A DNA stretch of 64,000 nt from Campylobacteraceae bacterium (GCA_013373175.1 JABXII010000018.1:1-64000), one strand, 5' to 3'; counted from the stretch's first letter, positions 8,361 to 18,088 are shown. The notes: generated from the letters alone by a model not told the origin. Made by a program: numbers and translations.

Positions 8361-8394
8361 TTTAAGAATTACTTTATGGGCTTTTGTTATAGTT
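8361..8394 (+). promoter_or_regulatory. Shared promoter-like element, copy 2
   Basis: TTTAAGAAT (8361-8369), a 10-nt spacer, then GCTTTTGTTATAGTT (8380-8394). It is the same as copy 1 at 6251-6284 in both blocks and in spacing, while the spacers differ. The chaB start is 47 nt downstream. Conservation of blocks but not spacer argues for a functional site and not for a recent duplication. Confidence 0.6.
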
Positions 8395-8441
8395 TAATGT
8401 AAATAAAAAACAACAAATAAAATTTCAACTGGGAGAAAATA

Positions 8442-8669
8442 ATGCCATATAAAAGTATTAATGAATTACCAAAACAAGTAAAAGACAATCTACCAAAACA
8501 TGCTCAAGAAATTTATAAAGAAGCATATAATAGTGCTTGGGATGAATACAAAGAATCTAAAGATAGAAAAGGTGATGTTTCAAGAGAAGAGATTTCTCAT
8601 AAAGTTGCTTGGTCTGCTGTGAAAAATGTTTATAAAAAAAATGACAAAGATAATTGGGTAAAAAAATAA
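8442..8669 (+). CDS. chaB: ChaB family protein
   Basis: A 75-aa protein that matches the ChaB pattern throughout: MPYKSINELPKQVKDNLP, then HAQEIYKEAYNSAWDEYK, then REEISHKVAWSAVKNVYKK. ChaB was named as a regulator of the ChaA cation antiporter, but its biochemical role is unclear. No chaA is present here. It is preceded by a gggaga Shine-Dalgarno and by the promoter-like element shared with the coiled-coil gene at 6363, so it probably belongs to the same stress response. Confidence 0.9.
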   Translation: MPYKSINELPKQVKDNLPKHAQEIYKEAYNSAWDEYKESKDRKGDVSREEISHKVAWSAVKNVYKKNDKDNWVKK

Positions 8670-8762
8670 AATTATTTTAATTATCTATAGATTACAAAAT
8701 TTAATTATAAAATAGGTATAGTTTTTATTTTTAAATACCTATCAATTATCTAAGGAGTCCTA

Positions 8763-9812
8763 GTGGACCAAAAAAAACACAATAAATTTCAACAAGCATT
8801 TATATTATTATTATTGTTTACAGTTCTTATGGGTTTTATAGGAATGATTCGGCAGTTCTTAATAGCTCTTGTGCTTGCAGCAATCTTTGCAGGATTATTA
8901 TATCCTTTTTATAAAAAGACTCTTCTATACCTAAAAGACAAATCTGTTTTAGCCGCTTCAACTGTATTAGTAGTAACAATTTTAGCTGTAGGTTTACCAC
9001 TAACTGCACTTACAGGAATGGTTACAAGTGAAGCTATACAATTTAGTGAAAAGACAACGCCAATAGTAAAAGAGATTTTAGATGAGAAATTCTCACTTAA
9101 AGAACAATTACCAAGTTGGATACCTCTGCAAGATAAATTTGGTTCTATAAATGAAACTCTTCTAAAAAAAGCTTCAGATGCAACTAGTGCAGTAGGTAGT
9201 TGGCTAGTATCTAGTTTATCTAGTGCAACAAAAGGAACCGCAGGCTTTCTTATGAGTTTATTTATCATGCTTTATGCTATGTTTTACTTTTTGATAAATG
9301 GTCAAAAGTTATTAGATGCTTTCTCTTCTTTAGTACCTCTTTCAAAAGATGATTATGAAGAACTTATGGGTCGTGGACTTATGGTAACAAAAGCATCACT
9401 TAAAGGTATTGTTATAATTGGTCTTATTCAAGGTTTATTAGTTTCTTTAAGTTTTTGGGTTATAGGACTTAATGGTCCAGTATTTTGGGGAACTGTAGTT
9501 TTTCTTCTTTCAGCTATTCCTGGATTAGGAGCACCTATAGTTTGGGTACCTGCAGTTATTTACTTATTGATAACAGGTAGTATTGGTTGGGCAATTGCTC
9601 TTGCTATATGGGGAATAGTAGTAGTAGGATTAGTTGATAATCTTTTAAGACCATGGATTGTTGGAAATGATGCAAAACTACCTGACTTAGTGATACTTGT
9701 CTCAATACTTGGAGGAATAGTAACCTTTGGTCCAGTAGGTATTATTATAGGTCCAGTGATAGCTGCACTTTTAGATACTGTTTTAAATATCTATAAAAAA
9801 AGTTTCAAATAA
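8763..9812 (+). CDS. AI-2E family transporter
   Basis: A 349-aa polytopic membrane protein of the AI-2E transporter family (PF01594). It has N-terminal helix pairs, a soluble loop around residues 85-150, and a C-terminal block of helices. That block contains the family-like LLSAIPGLGAPIVWVPAVIYLL, the NLLRPWIVG segment and FGPVGIIIGPVIAALL. It starts with GTG at 8763 behind a strong taaggag site. Members export diverse small molecules or act as ion antiporters, so the name should not be taken as proof of autoinducer transport. Confidence 0.88.
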   Translation: MDQKKHNKFQQAFILLLLFTVLMGFIGMIRQFLIALVLAAIFAGLLYPFYKKTLLYLKDKSVLAASTVLVVTILAVGLPLTALTGMVTSEAIQFSEKTTPIVKEILDEKFSLKEQLPSWIPLQDKFGSINETLLKKASDATSAVGSWLVSSLSSATKGTAGFLMSLFIMLYAMFYFLINGQKLLDAFSSLVPLSKDDYEELMGRGLMVTKASLKGIVIIGLIQGLLVSLSFWVIGLNGPVFWGTVVFLLSAIPGLGAPIVWVPAVIYLLITGSIGWAIALAIWGIVVVGLVDNLLRPWIVGNDAKLPDLVILVSILGGIVTFGPVGIIIGPVIAALLDTVLNIYKKSFK

Positions 9813-9839
9813 ACATTTAGTTCTTTTCATAGAGTGGGA

Positions 9840-11933
9840 TTAAAAACTTTCCCACTCGTCTGAATCATCTTTTTTATCATTATTTGGTTTTACTACTTTG
9901 TTCTTTTCTTTATCTTTATTAACTTCTGTTTTAGGTTTCTGTTTGTTTTCTTCTTTAGATATTTTTTTGATATCTTTTGTATCTATATCATCTCTTTCTT
10001 TTACACTATTTTTTCCCTCAAACTCTTTTTCATTTGCATCTTTTACAATTTCATCTGCCAATGATTGTGTTTGATAAGCAATACTTTTAGTTTCATTTGC
10101 AACTGAAGCATTTTGTTGTGTTTGTTGGTCAAGAAGATTAATAGCATCATTAATTTGCACAATACCAGATTTTTGTTCTTTACTTGCAACTTCAACATCA
10201 GCAATTAACTCTAATGTAGTATTGATATTTGCGTTTAATCCTACATAACCTTTAATCATAGTATCAGCAATATTTTTACCATCGTTTGCTTTAACAGTAG
10301 CACTTTCAACTAAGTCTTTAATCTCTTTAGCAGCTTCTGCACTTCTTGAAGCTAGATTTCTAACTTCTTGGGCAACAACTGCAAAACCTTTTCCAGCTTC
10401 ACCAGCAGTTGCTGCTTCAACAGCTGCATTTAGTGACAGAATATTTGTTTGGAAGGCTATTTGGTCAATAACAGAGATAGCATCATTAATAGCAGTTACT
10501 TGCTCATTAATTGTATCCATAGCACTTGTAGTTTGATTAGCTAATTTTTCACCTTCAGTAGATGATTTTTTAAGTTCATTTGCATTTTGAGACATTTTTA
10601 CAACATTTTCAGTGTTATGAGAAATATTTGATGTAACCTCTTCTAATGCAGCTGCTGTTTCTTCTAAACTTGCTGCTGCTTCATTTGAAGAACTACTTAA
10701 TTTATCTACATTTGATAAAAGAGTATAAGCACTATTTTGTAAAGTTAATCCATTAGATTTATTAGTAACAAGCATTTCATTTATAATCTCAGCAAGTGTA
10801 TTTAAACCTTCTGCTGTGTCACCTTTTGTATTTTCTATTCTAAATCTGAAATTTAATTTCTGATACTCTTTTAATGCTTTTTTTATCTCATTTAAATCAT
10901 CAGCAACTGTTTTTGCTATAGCATCTAACATATCATTGAAAATAATTTTAAGTTCTTCAAGACTTTGATTATGAGTGTCTTTAACTATTTTTTCTTTTAT
11001 ATTACCTTCTTTGACTTGTTCAACAACTCTTTTTACATCATCTAATAATTTGGAGTCTTCATCTATTAAGGACTTAGTATTTTCTATATTTTCATTTACT
11101 ATTCCTGCAAGTTGGGCAATTTCATCCTTTGAACTTGTGTCTAATAGTTTTGCATCTGAACTTTCTTTATTTAAGTATGAGAAGAAGCCTAATAAACCAT
11201 CTTTGAATGTAGAAATTCCATTTTTGATTGTTCTACTTAGATAAATAGTAAATATAATTGCAATTATGATATTTATGATAGACATAATTACAAAGGCATA
11301 AAAAGATGTTTTAACAGCGCCATCTGTACTAACCTGATTTTTATTTATGACCTTGTATGTTTCTTCAGTAAAAAAATCCATTTTGTCTCTCATTTTATTA
11401 TAGTCTTCTAAATAATTTTCAAAATAGTATATTTTTGCTTCTTTGAATTTTCCATCTTTTATTTTAAAGAGTAGTTTATTTGTGTCATTTTCTACTTTTA
11501 AGAACAGTGTATCAAATTTGCTAAATTCATCACCTAATTGAGGTAACTCTTTTTTCAAAAGATTTCTAAACTTTCCAAATCTTTGTTTAACTTGGTCTAG
11601 ATTTTTCAAAGCATCATCAATAAGTTCTTTTGACTTATCTTGATCTTCGATACTTAAAACCTGTGATAATTCTATATTTGATTGATATGAATCTCTATCA
11701 GCTTCTAGTAAATAAATCAAACCCAAATTAATCATTTGAGATAATGCTACATTGGATTGATAAGAGTCTCTATCACCTTCTAATAAGTAATCTACACCTG
11801 CATAATCTTTGTGAGTCAGATTATTTACATTTATTTTTATCTTATTTATATTATAAGCGATATATACACTTGATAACATAGTGATAATAACAAGTACTGT
11901 AAATGCACCAATAATTTTACCTTTGATACTCAT
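9840..11933 (-). CDS. Methyl-accepting chemotaxis protein with CheR-tether pentapeptide
   Basis: A 697-aa transmembrane chemoreceptor. Helix 1 is at about 8-28 and a short periplasmic helical sensor domain follows. The second membrane helix is at about 210-232, then HAMP-like helices and the kinase-control tip ([20 protein letters not shown], about 491-530). Within the sensor domain an 18-residue segment is repeated at a 25-residue offset ([13 protein letters not shown] at 49, [13 protein letters not shown] at 74). The C-terminus is a Lys/Glu/Asp-rich linker of about 60 residues ending in EWESF. This fits the xWExF pentapeptide that binds the CheR methyltransferase in other bacteria. The ligand is unknown. 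Confidence 0.92.
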   Translation of the reverse strand: MSIKGKIIGAFTVLVIITMLSSVYIAYNINKIKINVNNLTHKDYAGVDYLLEGDRDSYQSNVALSQMINLGLIYLLEADRDSYQSNIELSQVLSIEDQDKSKELIDDALKNLDQVKQRFGKFRNLLKKELPQLGDEFSKFDTLFLKVENDTNKLLFKIKDGKFKEAKIYYFENYLEDYNKMRDKMDFFTEETYKVINKNQVSTDGAVKTSFYAFVIMSIINIIIAIIFTIYLSRTIKNGISTFKDGLLGFFSYLNKESSDAKLLDTSSKDEIAQLAGIVNENIENTKSLIDEDSKLLDDVKRVVEQVKEGNIKEKIVKDTHNQSLEELKIIFNDMLDAIAKTVADDLNEIKKALKEYQKLNFRFRIENTKGDTAEGLNTLAEIINEMLVTNKSNGLTLQNSAYTLLSNVDKLSSSSNEAAASLEETAAALEEVTSNISHNTENVVKMSQNANELKKSSTEGEKLANQTTSAMDTINEQVTAINDAISVIDQIAFQTNILSLNAAVEAATAGEAGKGFAVVAQEVRNLASRSAEAAKEIKDLVESATVKANDGKNIADTMIKGYVGLNANINTTLELIADVEVASKEQKSGIVQINDAINLLDQQTQQNASVANETKSIAYQTQSLADEIVKDANEKEFEGKNSVKERDDIDTKDIKKISKEENKQKPKTEVNKDKEKNKVVKPNNDKKDDSDEWESF

Positions 11934-12053
11934 AACATTATCCTTTTCAATAATTATATTATATATATCTTATTGAAATGACACTTAATGTTATTTTAAT
12001 ATAACAGTTTAGTTATTTATGAGTACAGGTAAATACTATTTAGGTTATTTCTT

Positions 12054-12413
12054 TTATTTGATAAATTTCTTTTCTAATTCTTCATCTGTTAATTCAATAT
12101 TGTCTTCATTTAAGAAACCAAACCAATAAGTATCTTCGTCATCTTGAACTTCAATAACTAAGATATTTTCTTCTTTATGATTTTCTACAAATTTTTCAAT
12201 TGCTTCAAGAGCAGAGTTTTTCCAATAACTTTCGATTTCTTCATTGTTTCCAGCATCAAAGAAAAGGCAATCTTCACATATTGAAAAAAGATAATTTCCA
12301 GCACCTTCATAAATTTCAAATGAACTATCATCGTTATATAGTTTTTCATTTGTAAATGGGCAATATAAGCTAAACTTTTTTTGCACTTTTAGTTTTAGAA
12401 CTACTTTATTCAT
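12054..12413 (-). CDS. Hypothetical protein with possible zinc-binding cysteines
   Basis: A 119-aa acidic protein that I do not recognise. It contains YCPFTNEKLY near the N-terminus and a CEDC pair about 30 residues later, which together could bind a metal. Aromatic, Asp/Glu-rich sequence follows. The start at 12413 is preferred over the ATG two codons upstream. An AGGA Shine-Dalgarno sits at the right distance from the inner ATG, while the outer ATG overlaps it. The gene is monocistronic between a chemoreceptor and a flavin monooxygenase. Confidence 0.6.
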   Translation of the reverse strand: MNKVVLKLKVQKKFSLYCPFTNEKLYNDDSSFEIYEGAGNYLFSICEDCLFFDAGNNEEIESYWKNSALEAIEKFVENHKEENILVIEVQDDEDTYWFGFLNEDNIELTDEELEKKFIK

Positions 12414-12490
12414 AATCATCCTATGTAATTAATTTTTAGGATTATATTAAAGTTTTTCTAAAATCCTAGTGATTAATATTTACCAAAACT

Positions 12491-13489
12491 TCAATTAGAT
12501 GAAAACCAAACTTTTGAGATGAGTTCGTAAGATTTTATTCTTTTGTCTGGGTCATGTATCATTGAATTTACCATGATTTCATTTGCACCAGTTCTTTCAA
12601 TAAGAGTTTCAATTCTTTCTTTTACATACTCTGGTGTTCCCCAAATAGATTCTCTTGTTTTGTGTCTTATACTATTTTCTTCCCACTGTTCCCATAAGCT
12701 ATTCATATCTTCTGTTGGTTTTGGCAATTGTTTATTATCTCCTCTTTGAAGATAAAGAAACTTTTGAAGTTCTGTTGTAGCTAAATACTGAGCTTCTTCA
12801 TTTGTATTGGCACATACAATATTGATACAAACCATTACATAAGGCTCTTTTAGTTGGTCAGATGGTTTAAAGTTTTGTTTATATATTCTTACAGCATCAT
12901 CCATCAAATCAGGTGCAAAGTGTGAAGCAAAAACAAAAGGTAAACCTTTTTGGGCAGCTAATTGTGCACTAAAAGTACTTGAACCAAGCAACCAAATAGG
13001 AATATCTAATCCATATCCCGGTATTGCTTTTATTCCACTTTTCCCTGCTTCATCAGATAAATAGTACTGTAAATATTGAAGCATAAGAGGAAAGTCGTCA
13101 TTGTTGATATCTCGTCTTAAAGCCATCATTGTTTGTCTATCAGTACCAGGAGCTCTACCTAATCCTAAATCTATTCTATTTGGATATAAAGACTCCAATG
13201 TTCCAAATTGTTCTGCTATAACTAAAGGAGAATGATTAGGCAACATAATCCCACCCGAACCTATCCTTATGTTTTTAGTTTGTGCTCCAATATAACTCAA
13301 TACAACAGAAGTAGCAGCACTAGCGATTCCTGGGAAATTGTGATGTTCAGCTACCCAATAACGAGTAAAGCCAAACTCTTCAACACTTTGGGCTAGTTTT
13401 GTACTGTTTTCAATAGCTTGTGGGATTGTAAAGCCCTCACCTACTGGAATTAAATCTAATACAGATAATGGTATTTTTTTATTATTCAT
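12491..13489 (-). CDS. Luciferase-like (LLM class) flavin-dependent oxidoreductase
   Basis: A 332-aa TIM-barrel flavoprotein of the bacterial-luciferase-like monooxygenase family (MsnO8-like subgroup). It starts IPLSVLDLIPVGEGFT and contains RYWVAEHHNFPGIASAATSV, a segment typical of this subgroup. IRIGSGGIMLPNHSPLVIAEQFGTL and RIDLGLGRAPG follow. These enzymes use reduced flavin supplied in trans; the substrate is unknown. The start at 13489 is chosen because a ggag site precedes this ATG. The frame stays open 12 codons further upstream without such a site. Confidence 0.88.
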   Translation of the reverse strand: MNNKKIPLSVLDLIPVGEGFTIPQAIENSTKLAQSVEEFGFTRYWVAEHHNFPGIASAATSVVLSYIGAQTKNIRIGSGGIMLPNHSPLVIAEQFGTLESLYPNRIDLGLGRAPGTDRQTMMALRRDINNDDFPLMLQYLQYYLSDEAGKSGIKAIPGYGLDIPIWLLGSSTFSAQLAAQKGLPFVFASHFAPDLMDDAVRIYKQNFKPSDQLKEPYVMVCINIVCANTNEEAQYLATTELQKFLYLQRGDNKQLPKPTEDMNSLWEQWEENSIRHKTRESIWGTPEYVKERIETLIERTGANEIMVNSMIHDPDKRIKSYELISKVWFSSN

Positions 13490-13621
13490 ATTTTCTCCAT
13501 ATAAATCATAATGTAATATTTGCACTATAGTAAAAGAAGATTATAATAACATTATCTAAAAATCTAAGTTTAAAATTTCAAATGTATAATGCTAAAGTTA
13601 TTTTAATTTTAAAGGTTATTT

Positions 13622-13939
13622 ATGAGCAATATAGTATTTACAGTAAAAATAAAAGTTAAAGAAGAGTTTACACAAATAGTTTATCCATTTATGCAAGCAA
13701 TGCATAAACTTACCCATGAATTTGATGAAGGTTTTGTTCAGTATGACCTTTACAAAGATAAAGAGGATGAAAATAAATTTTATTTTATAGAAGAGTGGGA
13801 TAGTGAAGAGTCTCTTGAAAAACATAAACAAAAAGAGCACTATAAAAGTTTTATAGAGTTTATGGATGGTAAATTAGAATCTATAGATAAGGTTTTAGAA
13901 AAGATTGATACTAGCTCTTTAGAAAAAGTTGAAAGCTAG
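13622..13939 (+). CDS. ABM-domain (quinol-monooxygenase-like) protein
   Basis: A 105-aa protein resembling the antibiotic-biosynthesis-monooxygenase fold. It has a first beta strand (NIVFTVKIKVKEEF), then MHKLTHEFDEGFVQYDLYKDK and FYFIEEWDSEESLEKHKQKEHY, the usual aromatic E-x-W region followed by a helix with histidines. Such proteins act as dimeric cofactorless or heme-degrading oxygenases, or as unknown accessory proteins. A 12-bp terminator follows. It is divergent from the flavin monooxygenase, and a functional link is possible but unproven. Confidence 0.75.
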   Translation: MSNIVFTVKIKVKEEFTQIVYPFMQAMHKLTHEFDEGFVQYDLYKDKEDENKFYFIEEWDSEESLEKHKQKEHYKSFIEFMDGKLESIDKVLEKIDTSSLEKVES

Positions 13940-13953
13940 AATATATAAACGTG

Positions 13954-13994
13954 AAGATATAGATTTTAGTCCTTTTAATCTATATCTTTTTTAA
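13954..13994 (+). terminator. Terminator of the ABM gene, also ancestral terminator of a lost DUF2779 copy
   Basis: A perfect 12-bp stem (aagatatagatt at 13954-13965, aatctatatctt at 13977-13988) with an 11-nt loop is followed by a T-run on the + strand. The right arm lies inside the 36-bp segment repeated at 17925-17960, whose coding remnant reads leftward. Only the right arm is present at the second site. Confidence 0.8.
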
Positions 13995-14008
13995 CTTCTC
14001 CAATATCT
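13973..14008 (-). repeat. 36-bp direct repeat A: last codons of a DUF2779-type gene plus half of its terminator
   Basis: It matches 17925-17960 at 31 of 36 positions by eye and abuts the stop codon of the 1299-aa helicase gene (14009). Read leftward, it encodes the tail KILEKLKKI followed by TAG, closely resembling the end of the intact DUF2779 protein (KILNKLREII). With repeat B it brackets the helicase gene. Confidence 0.7.
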
Positions 14009-17000
14009 TTATTTTCTATTTTTATATTTATCAATATGTTTTACCATCACTCCAGAAAAGGTTACACTATTTGATATTGTTTTTCTATTTCCAAATAATA
14101 CAAATATTTCTTTAGCTCTAGTTACTGCAACATTTATCATATCTGGCTCATCTCTATTAAAAAATAGATTTGGAGCTTTCCCTTCATTTTCTTTATTATA
14201 AACAGATGAAAAGATTATTATATCTCTTTCTGAACCTTGATATTTATGAACAGTACCTACTTTGATAATTGGTTCTTTAATATCGTCTTTATGGCTTCCA
14301 ATTTTATTAATAATTTCTTTTTTTAATAAATTTTCCTGATTTACAAATGGTGTAATAATTCCTATTGAATTATAATAATCCTCATCAGTAATATCTTCTT
14401 TATTTTTAATTCTCTTTAAAAACTCATTAATATAACGTTCTTTTCTATCTATAATAAAGTTTATAATTTCACCAACTTCACCTTGATTTGTATTATATGA
14501 ACTTTTTTGATGTTCATGTTCTATAAATAACAATGTACTCCAACTCTTATCTTGATATTTATCTTTTTTTAATGGTTTAATTTCATTAAAGTATGATATT
14601 TCATTAGAAATTTGTACAATAGGAGTTTGGCATCTAAAATGTTCCTTTAACCAAAGATCACCTTCCATTTTACTTTTATTATATGGAAGAAAATAATTAG
14701 TACTTGAATTAGCTATATCCATGGAGTTATTATTTTTTTTGATTATTGGTTCATTACTCATTTTAGAAGCACATGAGAAATATTTTGAAACAATACTAAT
14801 ATCTTTTTTTGAAGAATAAAAGTCTTCTAATATTCTGTTTTCAATTTTAGTATCATAAGAAAAGACAGGTTTTAATTGTTTAGTATCTCCAAATAGCATC
14901 ACTTTTTTGGCACAGTTTAATATTATCATTTTAGAAGGAGGTATCGTACCTGCTTCATCGATTAATAAAAAGTCAAAAATATTTTCTTTTATATAAGTAT
15001 CATTTCTATTTGAAACTATTGTACCAAAACTATTACAAGTGATATTTATAATAGGGAAAATAGGATATAAACTGCTAAAAAGTTCATCATTATTTGTATT
15101 TTTAGTAGAAATATTTATAAAATCTTCTGTTGCGTTAACATAGTATGAAATTTCATCAATAGTAGCTTTTGAATTTTTTAATATATATAAAATTTTTTCT
15201 TCATCTAATTCTTTAGGTAAATACTTATTATTAAAAGAAAACTTTCTATCACACTTTGAACATTTGATTACACTATCACGTTGAACCATAGAACCTTCAT
15301 GACATATAGGACACTTGATAACTTTATTATCAAAATTATTTAATTCTATTTTAGTATTCCACATATTTGTATTTGATATAAAATAAAGAGCCTCTAAAAG
15401 ATGTAAAGCAAAATAAAAATTATCAGTTCTTTGTGTAGTATCATATCTTTCATTTTTTTCATTTAATCTAGCAAGCTCTTTATATGTATCCTCAAATTCA
15501 ATTAGTCTTTCTATATCTTCAAACTCAAAAATATCATTTGATAAAATACCAAACTCTTTATCTAGTAAATTTTCTATTTGATATAATTTAATGTCTTTGT
15601 CATCTATTTCATTTTCTAGTTGATATATCTCTAATTTTATTTCACTATGTTTTACACTAGATTTAGTAATATTTGTATCAATTTTACTTAATTTTTTTTC
15701 TAGTTCTTTAATATATTTACTATGTTTATTTAATATATTTTCTTTTAAATCGTTTATAAAAAAATCTTGCTGATAAAAGTTAGTCTGAAGATTAGACAAT
15801 TGTTCTTGCGATGAATTATTTAATAACTCAATCTTATCTTTTATCTTACCTCTTTTTAAAAATCCATAAGAAAGTTTTTCTAATATGTTAGCACTTTCAA
15901 ATACTTTTTCAATATCTGTTTTTAGAAGTTCTTTTATATCGTTTTTTTCATTTGCAAATTTATCTCTATATTTATATTTAATCTCTTCAAAACAACTACT
16001 ATAAAGTGGCGATATTTTATAATCACTTAAATAAGATTGTTCTGTTTTTATTTGTTTATTTATAATCTCAATTTCATTTGCGCATAAAGATATAGAATTT
16101 TCAATTTCAAAAGCTTCAGCTTTATACTCTTTTATTGTATTTTTTAAATTTAGTATATTTTTTTCTATTTGTTTATACTCTTTTTGAAAAGACCTAAATC
16201 TACACAATGAAGAAGAAAGTTTTTCTGAGTGCTCTTTTATTTGGGAAAGTGTAGCTTTTATAAGATCTTCTTGAATACCTTTTTCTATATATTTTGTTAC
16301 TAAATTTAGTTCGATTTTACTTAACTTATCCACTTTATTTTGAATATGAGATGTTAATTTTTGTAATTCTTCTATGTTTTCATTTATTTTATTAAAGAAA
16401 AACCTTGCAGCTTTATTTAAAAGGTCTAAAGTTTTTTTATCAACTTCTCCACAAAACATATCTATTTCTCTATATTTAAAATATTCATTTATAAAAATTA
16501 GAGGATTTTTTGATATTATATTTCCTACTGTTTGCATATCATTTTTAGAAAGTTCATATGTTCTTTTTATTGTACTTCTAACAGAAGGAACAAACAAATT
16601 ATTATTAAAGTTTATAGTCTTTTTTTCTAATTCAATATCATCAGTCAACCATCGTTTATATAAATTACTATCGTTCTTTTTAGAAGTTTCAATAAATCCT
16701 GAGTCTATTCCCTCAGAAATATTTGTTAAGGCTTGATTGTTTGTAGAGGAGCAAACTATAGGAGTAGAAAATAAAACAACTTTCTCTTTTAAATAGCTTT
16801 CATAACTTTTTATAGCTGATTTTACTGTATAATCACCAAATATGCCTCTCAATAATGAAGTTTTACCTGTTCCTGGTGCACCATTTACAGGTAATACATC
16901 TTTATTTTCAAGATAACAACTCAATGCTTCTCTTTGTGTTTGTGCTAAGGGATATTCTTTATCAAAGGAACCAAAATGAGAAGAATAAGAATTTATAATT

Positions 17001-17908
17001 TTTTTTGTAGTGATAATCTCACTTGCTTCTATTTTAGGATAGATTATATCATTCATTTTTCTTCTATCTACACTAAAGTATGAGTATATCAAATTATTAA
17101 TGTTTTGATGTTCAAAGATAGTATCATAAATTTTTGTCAATCCCATATTCAGATTTTGTGAAACCCCAATAATAAAAGCTTTATCTTGAAACTCCTTTTC
17201 TATATTATATTTATCTGATTTAAAAACAGGCTCTAAAAATTCACTTATCTGTTTTTGTGTATGTTCAAATGATGATAAGTTAATATATGGTGTTTCTAAA
17301 GAATATGGTTCTAGTATTTTTGGATTAAATACCAAATAAGGCTTAATCTCACAAGAAAATTCTTCTTCATCTTCTGTTAAGCTATACCCCAAATATCTTT
17401 TTATCTCAATAAATATTTTATCTGGTGTTAAAAAATTAAACTCTTTATCATAGTTTGGGAAAAGTATCACAAAAGAAGGAACAAACTTAGAATAATTAGA
17501 AAAAGGATTTTCTTTTAAAAGATTAAATGCTATTCCATATTGAAAGAAGTTTGAATCTTTTGAAAAAATAAATTTATTATGTTCATAGATATTTGGGGGA
17601 TCATATCTTTTTTTAAGTTTTTGCCCTTCAAAATTTATAGTTCTTTCAAAATATGACACTTCATGAATAAATGATTCAATTGTATCTTCACTAAGATATT
17701 CAATAGGCAAAAAGTTATTCTTAAAATTACTATCTAATGAAAAATAATGATTCTTTTCTAGCTTTTTATCATATTCTTTATTAATTTTATCACTTACATG
17801 ATATGAAGATATCTGAGTTTTTTTATATTTTGTTCCAAGAACATTATCAATCCTAAGTGCTAAATCATAATATTTAAATAACCTGTTTAAAAACTCTTCT
17901 CTTCTCAT
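14009..17908 (-). CDS. Large UPF1-like superfamily 1 helicase with zinc ribbon
   Basis: A 1299-aa protein. An unrecognised N-terminal region of about 330 residues is followed by Walker A (NGAPGTGKTS, about 340-348). A long coiled-coil insertion spans about 500-830. A CPIC...CSKC zinc ribbon (about 863-882) precedes Walker B (LLIDEAGTIPPSK, about 985), GDTKQLKP, GTVHKYQGSERD (about 1216) and NVAVTRAKE (about 1256). These are the SF1B Dna2/UPF1-type helicase motifs, split by the coiled coil. The gene sits alone between two copies of the DUF2779 3' end. A role in anti-phage or nucleic-acid surveillance is inferred from neighbours only. The Shine-Dalgarno is weak. Confidence 0.85.
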   Translation of the reverse strand: MRREEFLNRLFKYYDLALRIDNVLGTKYKKTQISSYHVSDKINKEYDKKLEKNHYFSLDSNFKNNFLPIEYLSEDTIESFIHEVSYFERTINFEGQKLKKRYDPPNIYEHNKFIFSKDSNFFQYGIAFNLLKENPFSNYSKFVPSFVILFPNYDKEFNFLTPDKIFIEIKRYLGYSLTEDEEEFSCEIKPYLVFNPKILEPYSLETPYINLSSFEHTQKQISEFLEPVFKSDKYNIEKEFQDKAFIIGVSQNLNMGLTKIYDTIFEHQNINNLIYSYFSVDRRKMNDIIYPKIEASEIITTKKIINSYSSHFGSFDKEYPLAQTQREALSCYLENKDVLPVNGAPGTGKTSLLRGIFGDYTVKSAIKSYESYLKEKVVLFSTPIVCSSTNNQALTNISEGIDSGFIETSKKNDSNLYKRWLTDDIELEKKTINFNNNLFVPSVRSTIKRTYELSKNDMQTVGNIISKNPLIFINEYFKYREIDMFCGEVDKKTLDLLNKAARFFFNKINENIEELQKLTSHIQNKVDKLSKIELNLVTKYIEKGIQEDLIKATLSQIKEHSEKLSSSLCRFRSFQKEYKQIEKNILNLKNTIKEYKAEAFEIENSISLCANEIEIINKQIKTEQSYLSDYKISPLYSSCFEEIKYKYRDKFANEKNDIKELLKTDIEKVFESANILEKLSYGFLKRGKIKDKIELLNNSSQEQLSNLQTNFYQQDFFINDLKENILNKHSKYIKELEKKLSKIDTNITKSSVKHSEIKLEIYQLENEIDDKDIKLYQIENLLDKEFGILSNDIFEFEDIERLIEFEDTYKELARLNEKNERYDTTQRTDNFYFALHLLEALYFISNTNMWNTKIELNNFDNKVIKCPICHEGSMVQRDSVIKCSKCDRKFSFNNKYLPKELDEEKILYILKNSKATIDEISYYVNATEDFINISTKNTNNDELFSSLYPIFPIINITCNSFGTIVSNRNDTYIKENIFDFLLIDEAGTIPPSKMIILNCAKKVMLFGDTKQLKPVFSYDTKIENRILEDFYSSKKDISIVSKYFSCASKMSNEPIIKKNNNSMDIANSSTNYFLPYNKSKMEGDLWLKEHFRCQTPIVQISNEISYFNEIKPLKKDKYQDKSWSTLLFIEHEHQKSSYNTNQGEVGEIINFIIDRKERYINEFLKRIKNKEDITDEDYYNSIGIITPFVNQENLLKKEIINKIGSHKDDIKEPIIKVGTVHKYQGSERDIIIFSSVYNKENEGKAPNLFFNRDEPDMINVAVTRAKEIFVLFGNRKTISNSVTFSGVMVKHIDKYKNRK

Positions 17909-17924
17909 ATTTTATTTACTTTCT

Positions 17925-17997
17925 TTTTAATCTATATCTTTTTAAAAAATTCCAATATCTGCACCATACCAAAGTATCAAGGTTACAATATTCTAAA
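17925..17997 (-). pseudogene. Frameshifted 3'-end fragment of a DUF2779 gene (repeat B)
   Basis: Bases 17955-17997 match 27101-27144, the 3' end of the intact DUF2779 gene, at about 40 of 44 positions with a one-base deletion. Read leftward it encodes LEYCNLDTL, then after restoring the frame MVQILEFFKKI and a stop. The intact protein has LEYCKLDTLAMVKILNKLREII. It therefore carries the Exo III motif of the lost gene. Bases 17925-17960 are the repeat shared with 13973-14008. The fragment lies just upstream of the helicase start, at the end of the Ycf46 module. Confidence 0.75.
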
Positions 17998-18088
17998 GTT
18001 TTCATTTACTCTTATATAAACACATTCATTTTTTACTAAATAATAATTATCTTCTTTTAATTAATTCTTATATTTAAAATTTTTACGA

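Noticed and set aside
9832-9857. Terminator between the AI-2E permease and chemoreceptor genes
   Set aside because: gagtggga and tcccactc form an 8-bp stem, but one arm encodes the EWESF tail and neither side has a T-run, so the pairing may be coincidental.
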